Positions 32,230-40,985 of a stretch of DNA of 60,114 nucleotides are shown here, one piece after another. Source of the DNA: Bacteroidia bacterium (GTDB lineage: Bacteria; Bacteroidota; Bacteroidia; B-17B0; Aurantibacillaceae). The notes beneath the pieces were generated by a model that saw only the letters and a program-made list of their open reading frames with translations, was not told the DNA's origin and ran no database searches. Positions within the stretch are counted from its first letter, which is position 1; every line of letters begins with the position of its first letter. The DNA lies in NCBI GenBank assembly GCA_022841465.1, contig JALHRL010000024.1:1-60114 (forward strand), read 5' to 3'. Position numbers and translations under genes: made by a program.

Positions 32230-33654
32230 TTATTTAACCAATATTTTTGGTTCTAGCATGTCTAATATGGCATATTTAACTCCTTCACGACCAATGCCAC
32301 TTTCTTTAACGCCACCATAAGGCATTTGGTCGAATCTAAGTGTTGGAACATCATTATGTATTACTCCGCCAACATCTAATTTTTTAAAACATTTATCTAA
32401 CTCTGAAACATCGTTTGTAAACACACCACATTGTAAGCCAAACCTACTGTCGTTCACCAGGTTTATGGCATTATCTATTGTGCCCGAATATTTTTCTATG
32501 CAAATAACGGGACCAAACACCTCTTCCGAATAAACTTTCATGCTGTTATTACAGTTTGTTAAAATACTTGGTTCAACAAATTTTCCGGTACGTGTTCCAC
32601 CACACAATAATTTTGCACCTGCGCTTTTCGCTTCTTCAATCCATGTTGTAACACGTATTGCGTTTTCCTCATCAATCATATCGCTAATTTCAGTTTCCGG
32701 TTTTAATGGATTACCAAATTTTAATTGCTTGGTTAATTGTGTAATGCCTTTTCTAAATTTTTCAAAAAGCGTTTCGTGAATAAAAAATCGTTGAGCATGT
32801 ATGCAAATTTGTCCGCTATAGGCAAAGGCACCAATTATAGATTTTCTTATAGCATCATCAATATTAGCAGATTCAGAAACAATTACGCCGGCATTTCCAC
32901 CTAATTCTAAAACCACTTTCTTTTTTCCGCAATTCTTTTTCATTTCCCAACCAATTTCAGGAGAACCTGTAAAACTTAATAATTTTATTCTATTATCGGT
33001 TACCAATAAATTGCCAACATTTCTTTTCATTGGTAAAATAGAAAGGGCCCCTTTAGGAAGAGTTGTTTGTGCAATAATTTCTGCCAAAGCTAATGTAGAT
33101 AGTGGCGTAGATGAAGCAGGTTTTAAAATAATTGGGCAACCCGCAGCAATTGCAGGAGCAATTTTGTGCACTGCTAAATTTAAAGGAAAATTAAATGGAG
33201 AAATTCCTGCAACTAAACCAATAGGAAAAAATTGTACAATACCCTCTTTGTTTCTTCCGTTTTCAGTCCAATCTAAACTCATGTATTCCCTCGGTAATCT
33301 TTTACACTCTTCTGCCGCTATTAAAAACGTTTGTGCAGCCCTATCAATTTCCGTTGTTGCATATCTAATTGGTTTTGCAGATTCTCTACTTAAAAGTTCT
33401 GCCAGTTGTATTCGGTTTAAATTAATTTTAGAATAAATATCAAATAAGATCTCGTATTTTTGAAGAGAGCTTAGGTTTTTCATTACCTCAATGGCTTCTA
33501 AACCTTTAACTATTGCCGTATTTAGGCTTGCTTCATCTGCCAAATAAGTTTCTGCAAAAACAATATTTTCATATTTATCAAACACCGGTAATTTTTCTGA
33601 TGACACTTTAAATTCACCGGCAAGAAAATAAGGGTAGTTGGTTTTCATCTCCAT
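32230..33654 (-). CDS. aldehyde dehydrogenase family protein (NAD(P)+)
   Basis: 474 residues. The active-site Cys is C284 (GQICIHAQR) and the general base Glu is E250 (LELGG); the conserved Asn is in SPFNFPLNL near 152-160 and the cofactor loop FTGSPEIGW near 228-236. This variant of the motif, with GQICIHAQR, resembles the glyceraldehyde-3-phosphate/lactaldehyde dehydrogenase branch; a substrate cannot be stated. It is divergent from ruvX with a 60-84 bp gap. Confidence 0.93.
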   Translation of the reverse strand: MEMKTNYPYFLAGEFKVSSEKLPVFDKYENIVFAETYLADEASLNTAIVKGLEAIEVMKNLSSLQKYEILFDIYSKINLNRIQLAELLSRESAKPIRYATTEIDRAAQTFLIAAEECKRLPREYMSLDWTENGRNKEGIVQFFPIGLVAGISPFNFPLNLAVHKIAPAIAAGCPIILKPASSTPLSTLALAEIIAQTTLPKGALSILPMKRNVGNLLVTDNRIKLLSFTGSPEIGWEMKKNCGKKKVVLELGGNAGVIVSESANIDDAIRKSIIGAFAYSGQICIHAQRFFIHETLFEKFRKGITQLTKQLKFGNPLKPETEISDMIDEENAIRVTTWIEEAKSAGAKLLCGGTRTGKFVEPSILTNCNNSMKVYSEEVFGPVICIEKYSGTIDNAINLVNDSRFGLQCGVFTNDVSELDKCFKKLDVGGVIHNDVPTLRFDQMPYGGVKESGIGREGVKYAILDMLEPKILVK

Positions 33655-33737
33655 TAAAAGTAATTAAAAATAGTTTGTTTACATTATTTTGGCAATCAAA
33701 TGTTTATTAACAATTGAATAAATATATTTACTGTGTT

Positions 33738-34151
33738 TTGGGAAGAATTTTAGCAATAGATTATGGCAGCAAACGGGTTGGATTGGCCGTTAGCGATTCG
33801 TTAAGAATTATAGCGAATGCCTTGGATACTATACACAGCAAAGATGTGGTGGAGTTTATTAAACAATATGTTTCTAAAGAAAAGGTAGATATTATTGTTG
33901 TTGGAGAACCCAAAACATTAAAAAACGAAAAAAGCGATAGCGCTAGGTTTATAGATCCATTTGTGGTTCACTTAGAAAGAACATTTCCTGAAATAAAAAT
34001 TGTAAGATACGATGAACGTTTTACAAGTGCTATTGCCCAGCAAGCTATGCTTTTAGGTGGAATGAAGAAAAAGGACAGAAGAATAAAGGAAAACGTAGAT
34101 AAAATTAGTGCCACCATTATTTTACAAGATTATATGGAAAGTATTAAATAA
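33738..34151 (+). CDS. ruvX: Holliday junction resolvase / pre-16S rRNA nuclease YqgF
   Basis: About 137 residues from TTG at 33738 (GRILAIDYGSKRVGLAVSD), the usual length; an earlier TTG at 33714 adds eight non-conserved residues. RNase H-like fold: first Asp in AIDYG, VVGEPKTLK in the middle, YDERFTSAIA with the acidic residue, and the last Asp in KISATIILQDYM. In E. coli it trims the 5' end of 16S rRNA; a role in recombination is also proposed. It precedes the LOG gene by 56 bp. Confidence 0.88.
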   Translation: MGRILAIDYGSKRVGLAVSDSLRIIANALDTIHSKDVVEFIKQYVSKEKVDIIVVGEPKTLKNEKSDSARFIDPFVVHLERTFPEIKIVRYDERFTSAIAQQAMLLGGMKKKDRRIKENVDKISATIILQDYMESIK

Positions 34152-34207
34152 AGTAAAATTTGTAAACTATGGCATAAGGATTGTATTAACTTATAAAAAA
34201 TGAAATT

Positions 34208-34921
34208 ATGACACAGCAAGGAGAAGAAAGAATACGAAAAGCATTTGCAGAAAGAGACATGCAAGAAATAAAGGCTAGAGACAGTTGGCATTTATTTAAA
34301 ATTATGAGCGAATTTGTAGAAGGATTTGAGAAAATGAGCCGCATTGGTCCTTGTGTATCCATTTTTGGAAGCGCCCGCACCAAACCAGGTCATAAGTACT
34401 ATATTTTAGCTGAAGAAATTGCATACAAATTAGTAAAAGAGGGATATGGTGTTATTACAGGCGGTGGCCCTGGCATTATGGAAGCTGCCAACAAGGGTGC
34501 AAATAGAGGTAAGGGAAAGAGTGTTGGACTTGGAATTGTATTGCCATTTGAACAAAAAGTAAATGAATATGTAGACCATGATAAAAATATTGTATTTGAT
34601 TATTTTTATGTTCGTAAAACCATTTTCTTAAAATACTCTCAAGGATTTATTGCAATGCCGGGCGGATTTGGTACCATGGATGAATTGTTTGAAGCGTTAA
34701 CCTTAGTTCAAACTAGTAAAATTGCGCAGTTTCCGGTAGTTTTAGTAGGAAAAGAATATTGGCAAGGTATGATAAATTGGATTAAAAAGGATATGTTGGA
34801 AGTTGAAGGTTATATTCATGCAGAAGATTTAGATTTATTTAAATTAGTGGATACTGCCGATGAAGCGGTAAAATATATAGTTGATTTTTACAGTAAATAC
34901 ATGCTTAAACCAAACTTTTAG
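34208..34921 (+). CDS. LOG family protein (TIGR00730)
   Basis: 237 residues. The Rossmann-like nucleotide signatures are GGGPGIMEAANKGA (85-98) and PGGFGTMDE (151-159), the pair that defines LOG/lysine decarboxylase-like proteins. Such enzymes cleave nucleoside 5'-monophosphates to base and ribose 5-phosphate (cytokinin-activating in some organisms); a housekeeping nucleotide role is more likely here. The acyltransferase gene follows 11 bp later. Confidence 0.92.
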   Translation: MTQQGEERIRKAFAERDMQEIKARDSWHLFKIMSEFVEGFEKMSRIGPCVSIFGSARTKPGHKYYILAEEIAYKLVKEGYGVITGGGPGIMEAANKGANRGKGKSVGLGIVLPFEQKVNEYVDHDKNIVFDYFYVRKTIFLKYSQGFIAMPGGFGTMDELFEALTLVQTSKIAQFPVVLVGKEYWQGMINWIKKDMLEVEGYIHAEDLDLFKLVDTADEAVKYIVDFYSKYMLKPNF

Positions 34922-34932
34922 CAATAAAAAAA

Positions 34933-35805
34933 ATGCAAAATGCGTTGCTAAGAATATTTGTTATTCCAATAATTTATTTACTTTCTTATTTACCAATGCC
35001 TGTGCTTTATTTGAAAAGCACGGGCTTTTATTTTTTTGTGTATTATATTTTAAAATACAGAAAGAAAGTAGTTTTAGAGAATTTAAAAAATTCTTTCCCC
35101 AATAAAACAGAAGCTGAAATAAAAAAAATAAGTAAAGAATTCTACAAACATTTTTGCGATGTTATTTTTGAGACTATTAAAAATGTAAGTATCAGCGAAA
35201 AGGAATTAATGAAACGTTGCCCTTTTACCGAAACCGGTAAAAAAATATTTAATGATTTTGCAGAAAAAAAACAAAGCGTGGTGGTTGTTATTGGTCATTG
35301 CGGCAATTGGGAGTGGAGCGCCTTATCATACCAGATACATTTTAAGCAAATTTTAGTTGGAGCCTATCATCCATTATCTAACAAGGTTTTTGATTCGTTT
35401 GTATTAAAGCTAAGAAGTAAGTTTGGCGCAACCATTGTTTCAATGAAAGAGTTTTATCCTTATTTATTAAATAACAGAAATGAAAATTGTACCATTGGTT
35501 TAATTGCAGATCAAAGTCCGCCTAAAGAAGGAGCAACTTGGGTTAATTTTTTAAATAGAGAAACCGCTTTTTTTAGCGGCCCCGAAAAAATTGCTGCAAA
35601 ATTTAATTACCCCGTTGTATATGTTCATGTAACAAAAATAAAGCGTGGTTATTACGAATGTGATGTGAAAAAAGTGGTAGACTCTGGGCAAGAGTTTAAG
35701 CAAGGAGAAATTACACAAAAGCACGTGAAATTATTAGAAGAAAACATTATTCAACAACCTGCTTATTGGTTGTGGAGCCATAAACGTTGGAAACACAAGT
35801 TTTAG
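34933..35805 (+). CDS. lipid A biosynthesis acyltransferase, LpxL/HtrB family
   Basis: 290 residues. An N-terminal membrane helix (about 4-25), then the acyltransferase motif GHCGNWEWS with H122 and E127 as the HX4E pair, a conserved DQSPPKEGATWVNFL segment near 195-210 and WLWSHKRW at the C-terminus. It attaches a secondary acyl chain to lipid A at the inner membrane. It is convergent with the DUF2279 gene, 2 bp apart. Confidence 0.93.
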   Translation: MQNALLRIFVIPIIYLLSYLPMPVLYLKSTGFYFFVYYILKYRKKVVLENLKNSFPNKTEAEIKKISKEFYKHFCDVIFETIKNVSISEKELMKRCPFTETGKKIFNDFAEKKQSVVVVIGHCGNWEWSALSYQIHFKQILVGAYHPLSNKVFDSFVLKLRSKFGATIVSMKEFYPYLLNNRNENCTIGLIADQSPPKEGATWVNFLNRETAFFSGPEKIAAKFNYPVVYVHVTKIKRGYYECDVKKVVDSGQEFKQGEITQKHVKLLEENIIQQPAYWLWSHKRWKHKF

Positions 35806-35807
35806 AA

Positions 35808-36734
35808 TTATCTAAAATAAAAAAAGCGCGCGCCATTTTTATTGAATTGTAATGCAGGTGCCGGAATTTTTACCGAATTAACACAACTAAAAACAGCTTT
35901 TAAAAACTTTGATTTTGTTTTAATTTGTGTAAAATCAATATCTAAGCTAAAATAATAATTCCGTATTCGTTCAGCAGAATATTGATACTCCACGGGTGGT
36001 GTTGCGTTTGATGTATAGGTAACGGAGTTATAGCCTTGAGCTCGCAACATTCCGCTTGCTCCATATCCAAAGGAAAGATTAATCCATTTCGGTACTTTTG
36101 TTTGTTTATTAAACACCACAAAAGGGTTAAAGCTTAACCAATAAATTTGGGCATTGTAATCTTTTAATAATTTTTCGGGTAAATTTTTACCCAATAAGTT
36201 AGGGTTATATCGTGCTAAACCGCTTTCGTAATACGAATACTTTAGCCAAATTCTTTGTTGGTTCCACAAGCTTTCTTGAGAAATAGCCAAACCTGTTCCA
36301 ACTGCATTTGCAAGCATGTCTCCATAGGAAAAACCCCAACCGGCCGAAAAGCCATCCATTATCTCAAAACCAGTCATATAAACTAATCCCATGGTTCCGC
36401 CGTAAAGTAGTTTTTGATTTTTGGAAAAACCTGCCCAATCAAATGCATCCATCATTAATCTGCCACTAGTAAAGCAAGAGTAGGTGTGCCCAAATTTATC
36501 CATTTGCATCCAGCCTTGATTATCATTAAACCAATGAAATTTCCCGGTATTGTATTGAGAAAACCAAACTTTATTTAAATATACCGATGTGCCAATTGCG
36601 GTAATACCTGTTCCGGAAAGCAGTAGTATTTTTCTTTGTTTTAAATTTTTATTGGGTAACGAATCAGTTTTACCAAACAATAAATGATTGAAACAAAGTA
36701 ATACTATTAAAAATATGTTTTTAAAAAATTGCAA
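35808..36734 (-). CDS. DUF2279 domain protein, periplasmic or membrane-associated
   Basis: 308 residues with a signal peptide (hydrophobic 6-20). The DUF2279/YfiM-like core (about 65-160) includes WMQMDKFGHTYSCF, DAFDWAGFSKNQKLLYGG, EIMDGFSAGWGFSYGD and MLANAVGTGLA; the paired His and Asp residues hint at metal binding. The C-terminal part looks like strands of a barrel. Function unknown. It ends a minus-strand run starting with the sigma factor at 39616, 31 bp after the barrel gene. Confidence 0.85.
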   Translation of the reverse strand: MQFFKNIFLIVLLCFNHLLFGKTDSLPNKNLKQRKILLLSGTGITAIGTSVYLNKVWFSQYNTGKFHWFNDNQGWMQMDKFGHTYSCFTSGRLMMDAFDWAGFSKNQKLLYGGTMGLVYMTGFEIMDGFSAGWGFSYGDMLANAVGTGLAISQESLWNQQRIWLKYSYYESGLARYNPNLLGKNLPEKLLKDYNAQIYWLSFNPFVVFNKQTKVPKWINLSFGYGASGMLRAQGYNSVTYTSNATPPVEYQYSAERIRNYYFSLDIDFTQIKTKSKFLKAVFSCVNSVKIPAPALQFNKNGARFFYFR

Positions 36735-36765
36735 TTAATGGAAGTGCTAAGATAGCTTATTCCAA

Positions 36766-37962
36766 TTAAAAGTCGTTGGCATCAATTAAATCTTGTATAT
36801 CGGCCAGGTTAAGTTTACTTCGTTTAACACTTTCATCTATAGGCACAGAAAACATACCAGGAGCAATGTTATTATCGCCTACACCAATGGTGTTATTCAT
36901 ATCCATTGCTTCATATAAATTTCGGTTTCCATGAATGTTTTTTGTTTTTCCAAACCGCAATACTAAACCAAAATTTAAAAATCCGGTAGGTTTTAAACTT
37001 CTTTCAAAAAAATAGGTTTTGTAAGGTAAATTTGGTCTATCGGCATTTGCCTTTTCTGAATAAAAAGTAAGTTTATTTCTTGAACTGGTTCCTAAAGCAA
37101 TGTAAAACGAAAAATTGTTTCCAAAAGCAGCGTCAAATCTTAATCCGCTTAACAATTCATAACGCGTTAAAAAAAAGAAATTGGCTTCTCTGTTAAAATA
37201 ATAAACAGAATCTTTATTAGAAAAAGTAAACATTCCGCCTTGTGGTTTTGTGTATAAGCTAAACCTTAGTTTATTGTTTAAGGGAATGTTTAAACTCATG
37301 TTTTTAGGAATTTGTAAGCTAAAATGTACTTTATCTAATTTACCAAACCTAAACCCTAAATAAGGCAAGTAATTTCTGTTTCCCCATAAAAACGATTTTG
37401 TTAAACCAACTCTTAAATTAAATTTTTCAGAAAAATTATGACTGTAAATAAAAGAATTACTCATTCTAAAATACCCATTATCATTTCCAAAAGTTACATC
37501 GGTAGTGTAAAAAGGTGAAATATCAATAAACCATAATCCTTTTTTTCCGGTGTTGTGTATCATGCGCAATCCAATACCGGCTTTAATTAAATTATGGTTG
37601 GTTATTCCTCCAAATTTTGGCTGTAATTGCACCAAGTTTCCGGTTAATAAATAATGAGTGTTGCTGTAAATAGAGCTATCCTTATTAAATTCTTTTGCGG
37701 TGTGCAATGGTAAATAAAATGCTAAAACACGTTGCTTTACTGCATATGTTTCTAATCGTTCGTTTAAATAATCAACGGTGTCATTTAGTGCTTGTTTTGG
37801 CTTGGTATAGCTGTCAAAAAAAACTACAGTATTAAAAAAATGCTTGGGTTCATTGGGTTTAATGGTATCGTAAATGCTTTGTGCATTTATTTCTGTACAA
37901 AATAAAGCAAGAAATCCTTGAATAAAACACAAGGATATTATATTTGATATTTTAGAAAGCAC
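36766..37962 (-). CDS. predicted outer-membrane beta-barrel protein (DUF6268-like)
   Basis: 398 residues, signal peptide about 1-27 (ending INAQS). The body is a series of aromatic-ended strands (GLWFIDISPFYTT, LPYLGFRFGKLDKVHFSLQ, SFYIALGTSSRNKLTFYS, GFLNFGLVLRFGK). The likely start is GTG at 37962. The family match to DUF6268 is from memory and uncertain. It starts 5 bp downstream of the sensor-like gene, so it may be part of the sigma-factor operon. Confidence 0.7.
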   Translation of the reverse strand: MLSKISNIISLCFIQGFLALFCTEINAQSIYDTIKPNEPKHFFNTVVFFDSYTKPKQALNDTVDYLNERLETYAVKQRVLAFYLPLHTAKEFNKDSSIYSNTHYLLTGNLVQLQPKFGGITNHNLIKAGIGLRMIHNTGKKGLWFIDISPFYTTDVTFGNDNGYFRMSNSFIYSHNFSEKFNLRVGLTKSFLWGNRNYLPYLGFRFGKLDKVHFSLQIPKNMSLNIPLNNKLRFSLYTKPQGGMFTFSNKDSVYYFNREANFFFLTRYELLSGLRFDAAFGNNFSFYIALGTSSRNKLTFYSEKANADRPNLPYKTYFFERSLKPTGFLNFGLVLRFGKTKNIHGNRNLYEAMDMNNTIGVGDNNIAPGMFSVPIDESVKRSKLNLADIQDLIDANDF

Positions 37963-37967
37963 TAAAC

Positions 37968-38393
37968 TTATTTTTCTTTTAAAGCATTAATTACTTCCTT
38001 TTTAAATTCTTCTTCATACACCTGAAGTTTTAACAGTTTATTAATGCCTATAATGGCTTTTATTTTATCGCTGTAGGTTTTAAATAATTCTGCCTCTGCT
38101 AATTTAGTTTTATTTTCAAGGTTAATTAAGTCTTCTGCTTCTTTATCCGTAAAATTGGCAGGTAAATTTTTATAAGCTTGTCTTAGGTTTCTTTTTAAAG
38201 CTTTTAATTTATCCTGGTATTCGTTATAAACAGGCCAAAATTTTTCTGATTCTGTAGTACTTAACTCTAATTTTTTTGAAATATAAGAATGGCGAAGCAC
38301 CTCAATTTTTTCACGCTGAGCATAGCCTTGGTAGCTGTTAAACAAACCAATCAAAAAGCAAATGGTGAATATTATTTTTGGTAACTTTCTCAT
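37968..38393 (-). CDS. periplasmic helical protein, sensor of ECF-sigma type
   Basis: 141 residues with a signal peptide (about 1-25, ending GYAQ). The mature part is nearly all helical and highly charged: KLELSTTESEKFWPVYNEYQDK followed by LKALKRNLRQAY, the layout of Spy/CpxP-like chaperone proteins commonly annotated in Bacteroidota as sensors of ECF sigma factors. It overlaps the anti-sigma-like gene by 4 bp. With the sigma at 39616 it probably forms a three-part envelope-stress circuit; inferred from context. Confidence 0.8.
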   Translation of the reverse strand: MRKLPKIIFTICFLIGLFNSYQGYAQREKIEVLRHSYISKKLELSTTESEKFWPVYNEYQDKLKALKRNLRQAYKNLPANFTDKEAEDLINLENKTKLAEAELFKTYSDKIKAIIGINKLLKLQVYEEEFKKEVINALKEK

Positions 38394-39025
38394 TCAATAA
38401 AATCTGTCAAATCTTCAATTTCAATAGAATCAATGGTTGATGTGGAGTCTTTTAATTCTTTTTCCTGCAATTTTTTTTCTAAATCATTTGCATTAACCAT
38501 TTCAAACAGCTCATCACTATCAAGGTTTTCTAGTTTGTACTTTAATAATTCGCGTTTTTCAATACAGGCTAAAGTATTGCAATCGCCATTAATCATTTCG
38601 TTTTGCTTATAATAACTGTTCCATATCCAAGCACCAAAACTTAAAACCAATAAGGCAGCAGCAGCGTACCAATAGGTTTTTTTGTTAAGCGAAATTATTT
38701 TAGCTGAACCTTTATTAACCTTGTTTTGGGCAATAGACTTAATAACTGTTTTATTGCTTTCAAAGTAATTACTTGGTACATCAAATACGTTTTTTCTATT
38801 TAAGTTATTTAAATTTGGGTATGCTATTAGTTCTAACTTATCAGCATTGTTTTCAAAATATGCTTCGGGTAAAACAAAACCATGCTTACCTTTTATAGTA
38901 AGTAAAGTAGGGTATTTATCGTTTTCTTCCTGCCATTCTATTTTTAAAAGAATGTTCCGTTTCGATTTCTCAAAATAACCTTCCGGTAATCTAAAATTGT
39001 TGTTTATGTTATTGTTTTTATCCAA
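38390..39025 (-). CDS. anti-sigma-like single-pass membrane protein with a triple YFE motif
   Basis: 211 residues. A cytosolic N-terminal half, one membrane helix (about 118-136) and a short charged periplasmic tail. Three copies of F-x-(L/V)-P-x-x-Y-F-E lie at 11-19, 50-58 and 81-89. This motif is not zinc-binding; the standard anti-sigma zinc residues are missing. Position right after the sigma gene (33 bp) and before the sensor-like gene supports an anti-sigma role by inference. The stop overlaps the next start. Confidence 0.78.
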   Translation of the reverse strand: MDKNNNINNNFRLPEGYFEKSKRNILLKIEWQEENDKYPTLLTIKGKHGFVLPEAYFENNADKLELIAYPNLNNLNRKNVFDVPSNYFESNKTVIKSIAQNKVNKGSAKIISLNKKTYWYAAAALLVLSFGAWIWNSYYKQNEMINGDCNTLACIEKRELLKYKLENLDSDELFEMVNANDLEKKLQEKELKDSTSTIDSIEIEDLTDFIE

Positions 39026-39058
39026 TTCTTTAGTTTGACTATTACAATCTGTTAAAGT

Positions 39059-39616
39059 TTAACCTTGTTTTAAAAAATCCTCTACTTTACCTGCTGCCAA
39101 GTGATAACTGGCTTTTAAGGCCCCAACAGATGTTTCTAAAATTTCACTCATTTTTTCATAAGGCATTTCATCAAAATAACGCATGTTAAACACAATTCGC
39201 TGTTTTTCAGGTAAGGTTAAAATGGCTTGCTGCAATTTCATTTCAATTTCATCTCCCTTAAAGTACTGATCGCTTTCAAGGTCTTTAGATAATTGATATT
39301 CAATAGGATGCAATGACGTAGTGTTTCTTTTTTGCTTTTGTTTTAAAAACGTAAGTGATTCGTTGGTAGCGATTCTATATAACCAGGTAAAAAGCGCACT
39401 TTCCCCTTTAAATTTTTCTAAACCTTTCCAAATTTTAATATAAGTGTTTTGAAGCACATCATCACTGTCATCATGACTAATAACAATTTTACGAATATGC
39501 CAATATAGTTTTTGCTGGTAACAATCAATTAAAAGTTCAAGGGCCTTGTTTCTTGAGCTTTCTTCTTTAAAAAGAGCCAATATTTGATCATCAATATTAT
39601 TTGCCACAAGTGCCAC
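39059..39616 (-). CDS. RNA polymerase sigma factor, ECF type
   Basis: 185 residues. Region 2 at about 28-95 (DDVLQNTYIKIWKGLEKF, FTWLYRIATNESLTFL), region 4 at about 125-180 (LPEKQRIVFNMRYFDEMPYEKM, GALKASYHLAAGKV). The start is GTG at 39616, or a second GTG four codons in. It heads an operon with an anti-sigma-like and a periplasmic sensor-like gene. A TAnnTTTG box on the minus strand lies about 22 bp upstream. Confidence 0.93.
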   Translation of the reverse strand: MALVANNIDDQILALFKEESSRNKALELLIDCYQQKLYWHIRKIVISHDDSDDVLQNTYIKIWKGLEKFKGESALFTWLYRIATNESLTFLKQKQKRNTTSLHPIEYQLSKDLESDQYFKGDEIEMKLQQAILTLPEKQRIVFNMRYFDEMPYEKMSEILETSVGALKASYHLAAGKVEDFLKQG

Positions 39617-39624
39617 CTATTAGT

Positions 39625-39632
39625 TATATTTG
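39625..39632 (+). promoter_or_regulatory. -7 box of the 118-residue membrane protein gene
   Basis: TATATTTG is an exact TAnnTTTG match, 33 bp before the ATG at 39665. It lies within 5 bp of the opposing sigma-factor box, so the two promoters overlap. Confidence 0.55.
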
Positions 39633-39637
39633 ACTAC

Positions 39638-39645
39638 CAAAATTA
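39638..39645 (-). promoter_or_regulatory. -7 box of the sigma/anti-sigma/sensor operon
   Basis: On the minus strand this reads TAATTTTG, an exact TAnnTTTG. A start about 5-7 bp on would leave a leader of some 15 nt before GTG 39616. Confidence 0.55.
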
Positions 39646-39664
39646 ACAAAGGTTTAGTAGTTAT

Positions 39665-40021
39665 ATGAATAATATTAAAGATTCTTTTCAAAAACCTAAT
39701 CCGGTTGAGAACTTTCATATTTTACTTTGGTTAATAAAAGATATTTGTTGGGTACTCGAGCTTCGTTGGCTAGGTGCTTTTATGGTTATACCAACGGTAT
39801 TAATTGCATTGTTTATTGTAATTAAAACAGTTAATGTTCCAATGTTTTTTGTAAACCTATCCGTTTTATTTTGGATAGGCGCAAACAGCTTTTGGATGCT
39901 TTCTGAGTTTTTTAATTTTGTGGAGTACAAACATTACGCTTTGTTTCCATTTTGTTTAGGAATTGCCTCTTACGCCTTTTATATCATTAAAGTAAAAATG
40001 GTTGATACTAACAAACAGTAG
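39665..40021 (+). CDS. small integral membrane protein, conserved type
   Basis: 118 residues with three hydrophobic segments (about 37-55, 60-84 and 90-108) and aromatic N-terminal half (FHILLWLIKDICWVLELRW). I recall similar short proteins in Bacteroidota, but no function is known. It has its own promoter box and is divergent from the sigma operon; fabD starts 75 bp downstream. Confidence 0.75.
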   Translation: MNNIKDSFQKPNPVENFHILLWLIKDICWVLELRWLGAFMVIPTVLIALFIVIKTVNVPMFFVNLSVLFWIGANSFWMLSEFFNFVEYKHYALFPFCLGIASYAFYIIKVKMVDTNKQ

Positions 40022-40095
40022 TTAAATACTGTGTAATCTTTCGGTTGCTTGTTAAACTTCTATACATTAAATTTATCTTCTTAACAATTTACCTT

Positions 40096-40983
40096 ATGAA
40101 AACTGCCTTTGTATTTCCGGGTCAGGGTTCTCAGTTTCCGGGAATGGGAAAAGAACTTTACGATAACTCACCGGAAGCTAAAAAATTATTTGAACAAGCC
40201 AACGATATTTTAGGTTTTAAAATATCTGATGTAATGTTTAGTGGAACCGAAGAGGAATTAAAGCAAACAAAAATTACTCAACCGGCCATTTTTATTCATT
40301 CGGTTGTTCTTTATCTTACAAAAATTTCTGAACATAAGCCCAATATGGTTGCAGGCCACTCCTTAGGTGAATTTTCGGCATTGGTTGCAAACAAAACATT
40401 ATCATTTGAAGCAGCCTTGCAATTGGTTTACAAGCGCGCATTAGCAATGCAAAAAGCTTGTGAATTAAACCCAAGCACCATGGCCGCTATTTTAAATTTA
40501 GAGGATAGTGTAGTTGAAAATATTTGTGCAGAAATTACCGCTGCAGGAAATGTTGTTGTTGCGGCAAATTATAATTGTCCGGGCCAATTGGTTATTTCAG
40601 GAAGTACAGAAGGTGTAAATATTGCCTGCGAAAAATTAAAAGCTGCTGGCGCCAAACGTGCTTTAGTATTGCCTGTTGGCGGTGCTTTTCACTCGCCATT
40701 AATGGAACCGGCAAGAGTTGAATTGGAAGCGGCCATAAATTCAACAACATTTAATACGCCTTGTTGTCCGGTTTATCAAAATACTACAGCCTCTGCTGTT
40801 TCAGATGCAAATCAAATAAAATTAAACTTAATAGCCCAGTTAACTGCTCCGGTAAAATGGACACAAAGTGTTTTGCAAATGACAGCAGACGGGGCAAGTA
40901 AATATGTAGAATGCGGACCAGGTAAAGTATTACAAGGTTTGGTTAAAAAAATTAGTCCAACTGTTGAAGCAATGAGCATTTAG
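40096..40983 (+). CDS. fabD: malonyl-CoA:ACP transacylase
   Basis: 295 residues from ATG 40096 (MKTAFVFPGQGSQFPG), the standard start; the frame is open 17 codons further, but those are hydrophobic and not conserved. The nucleophile S89 is in GHSLGEFSA (87-95), the partner His in GGAFHSPLM near 200, and GQGSQ at 9-13 forms the oxyanion loop. It loads malonyl groups on acyl carrier protein for fatty acid synthesis. No other fab genes are adjacent; a barrel gene follows 2 bp later. Confidence 0.97.
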   Translation: MKTAFVFPGQGSQFPGMGKELYDNSPEAKKLFEQANDILGFKISDVMFSGTEEELKQTKITQPAIFIHSVVLYLTKISEHKPNMVAGHSLGEFSALVANKTLSFEAALQLVYKRALAMQKACELNPSTMAAILNLEDSVVENICAEITAAGNVVVAANYNCPGQLVISGSTEGVNIACEKLKAAGAKRALVLPVGGAFHSPLMEPARVELEAAINSTTFNTPCCPVYQNTTASAVSDANQIKLNLIAQLTAPVKWTQSVLQMTADGASKYVECGPGKVLQGLVKKISPTVEAMSI

Positions 40984-40985
40984 TA

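Noticed and set aside
33011-33436. Long open frame on the plus strand inside the aldehyde dehydrogenase gene
   Set aside because: It is antisense to conserved catalytic segments of the dehydrogenase; an open shadow frame is expected there.
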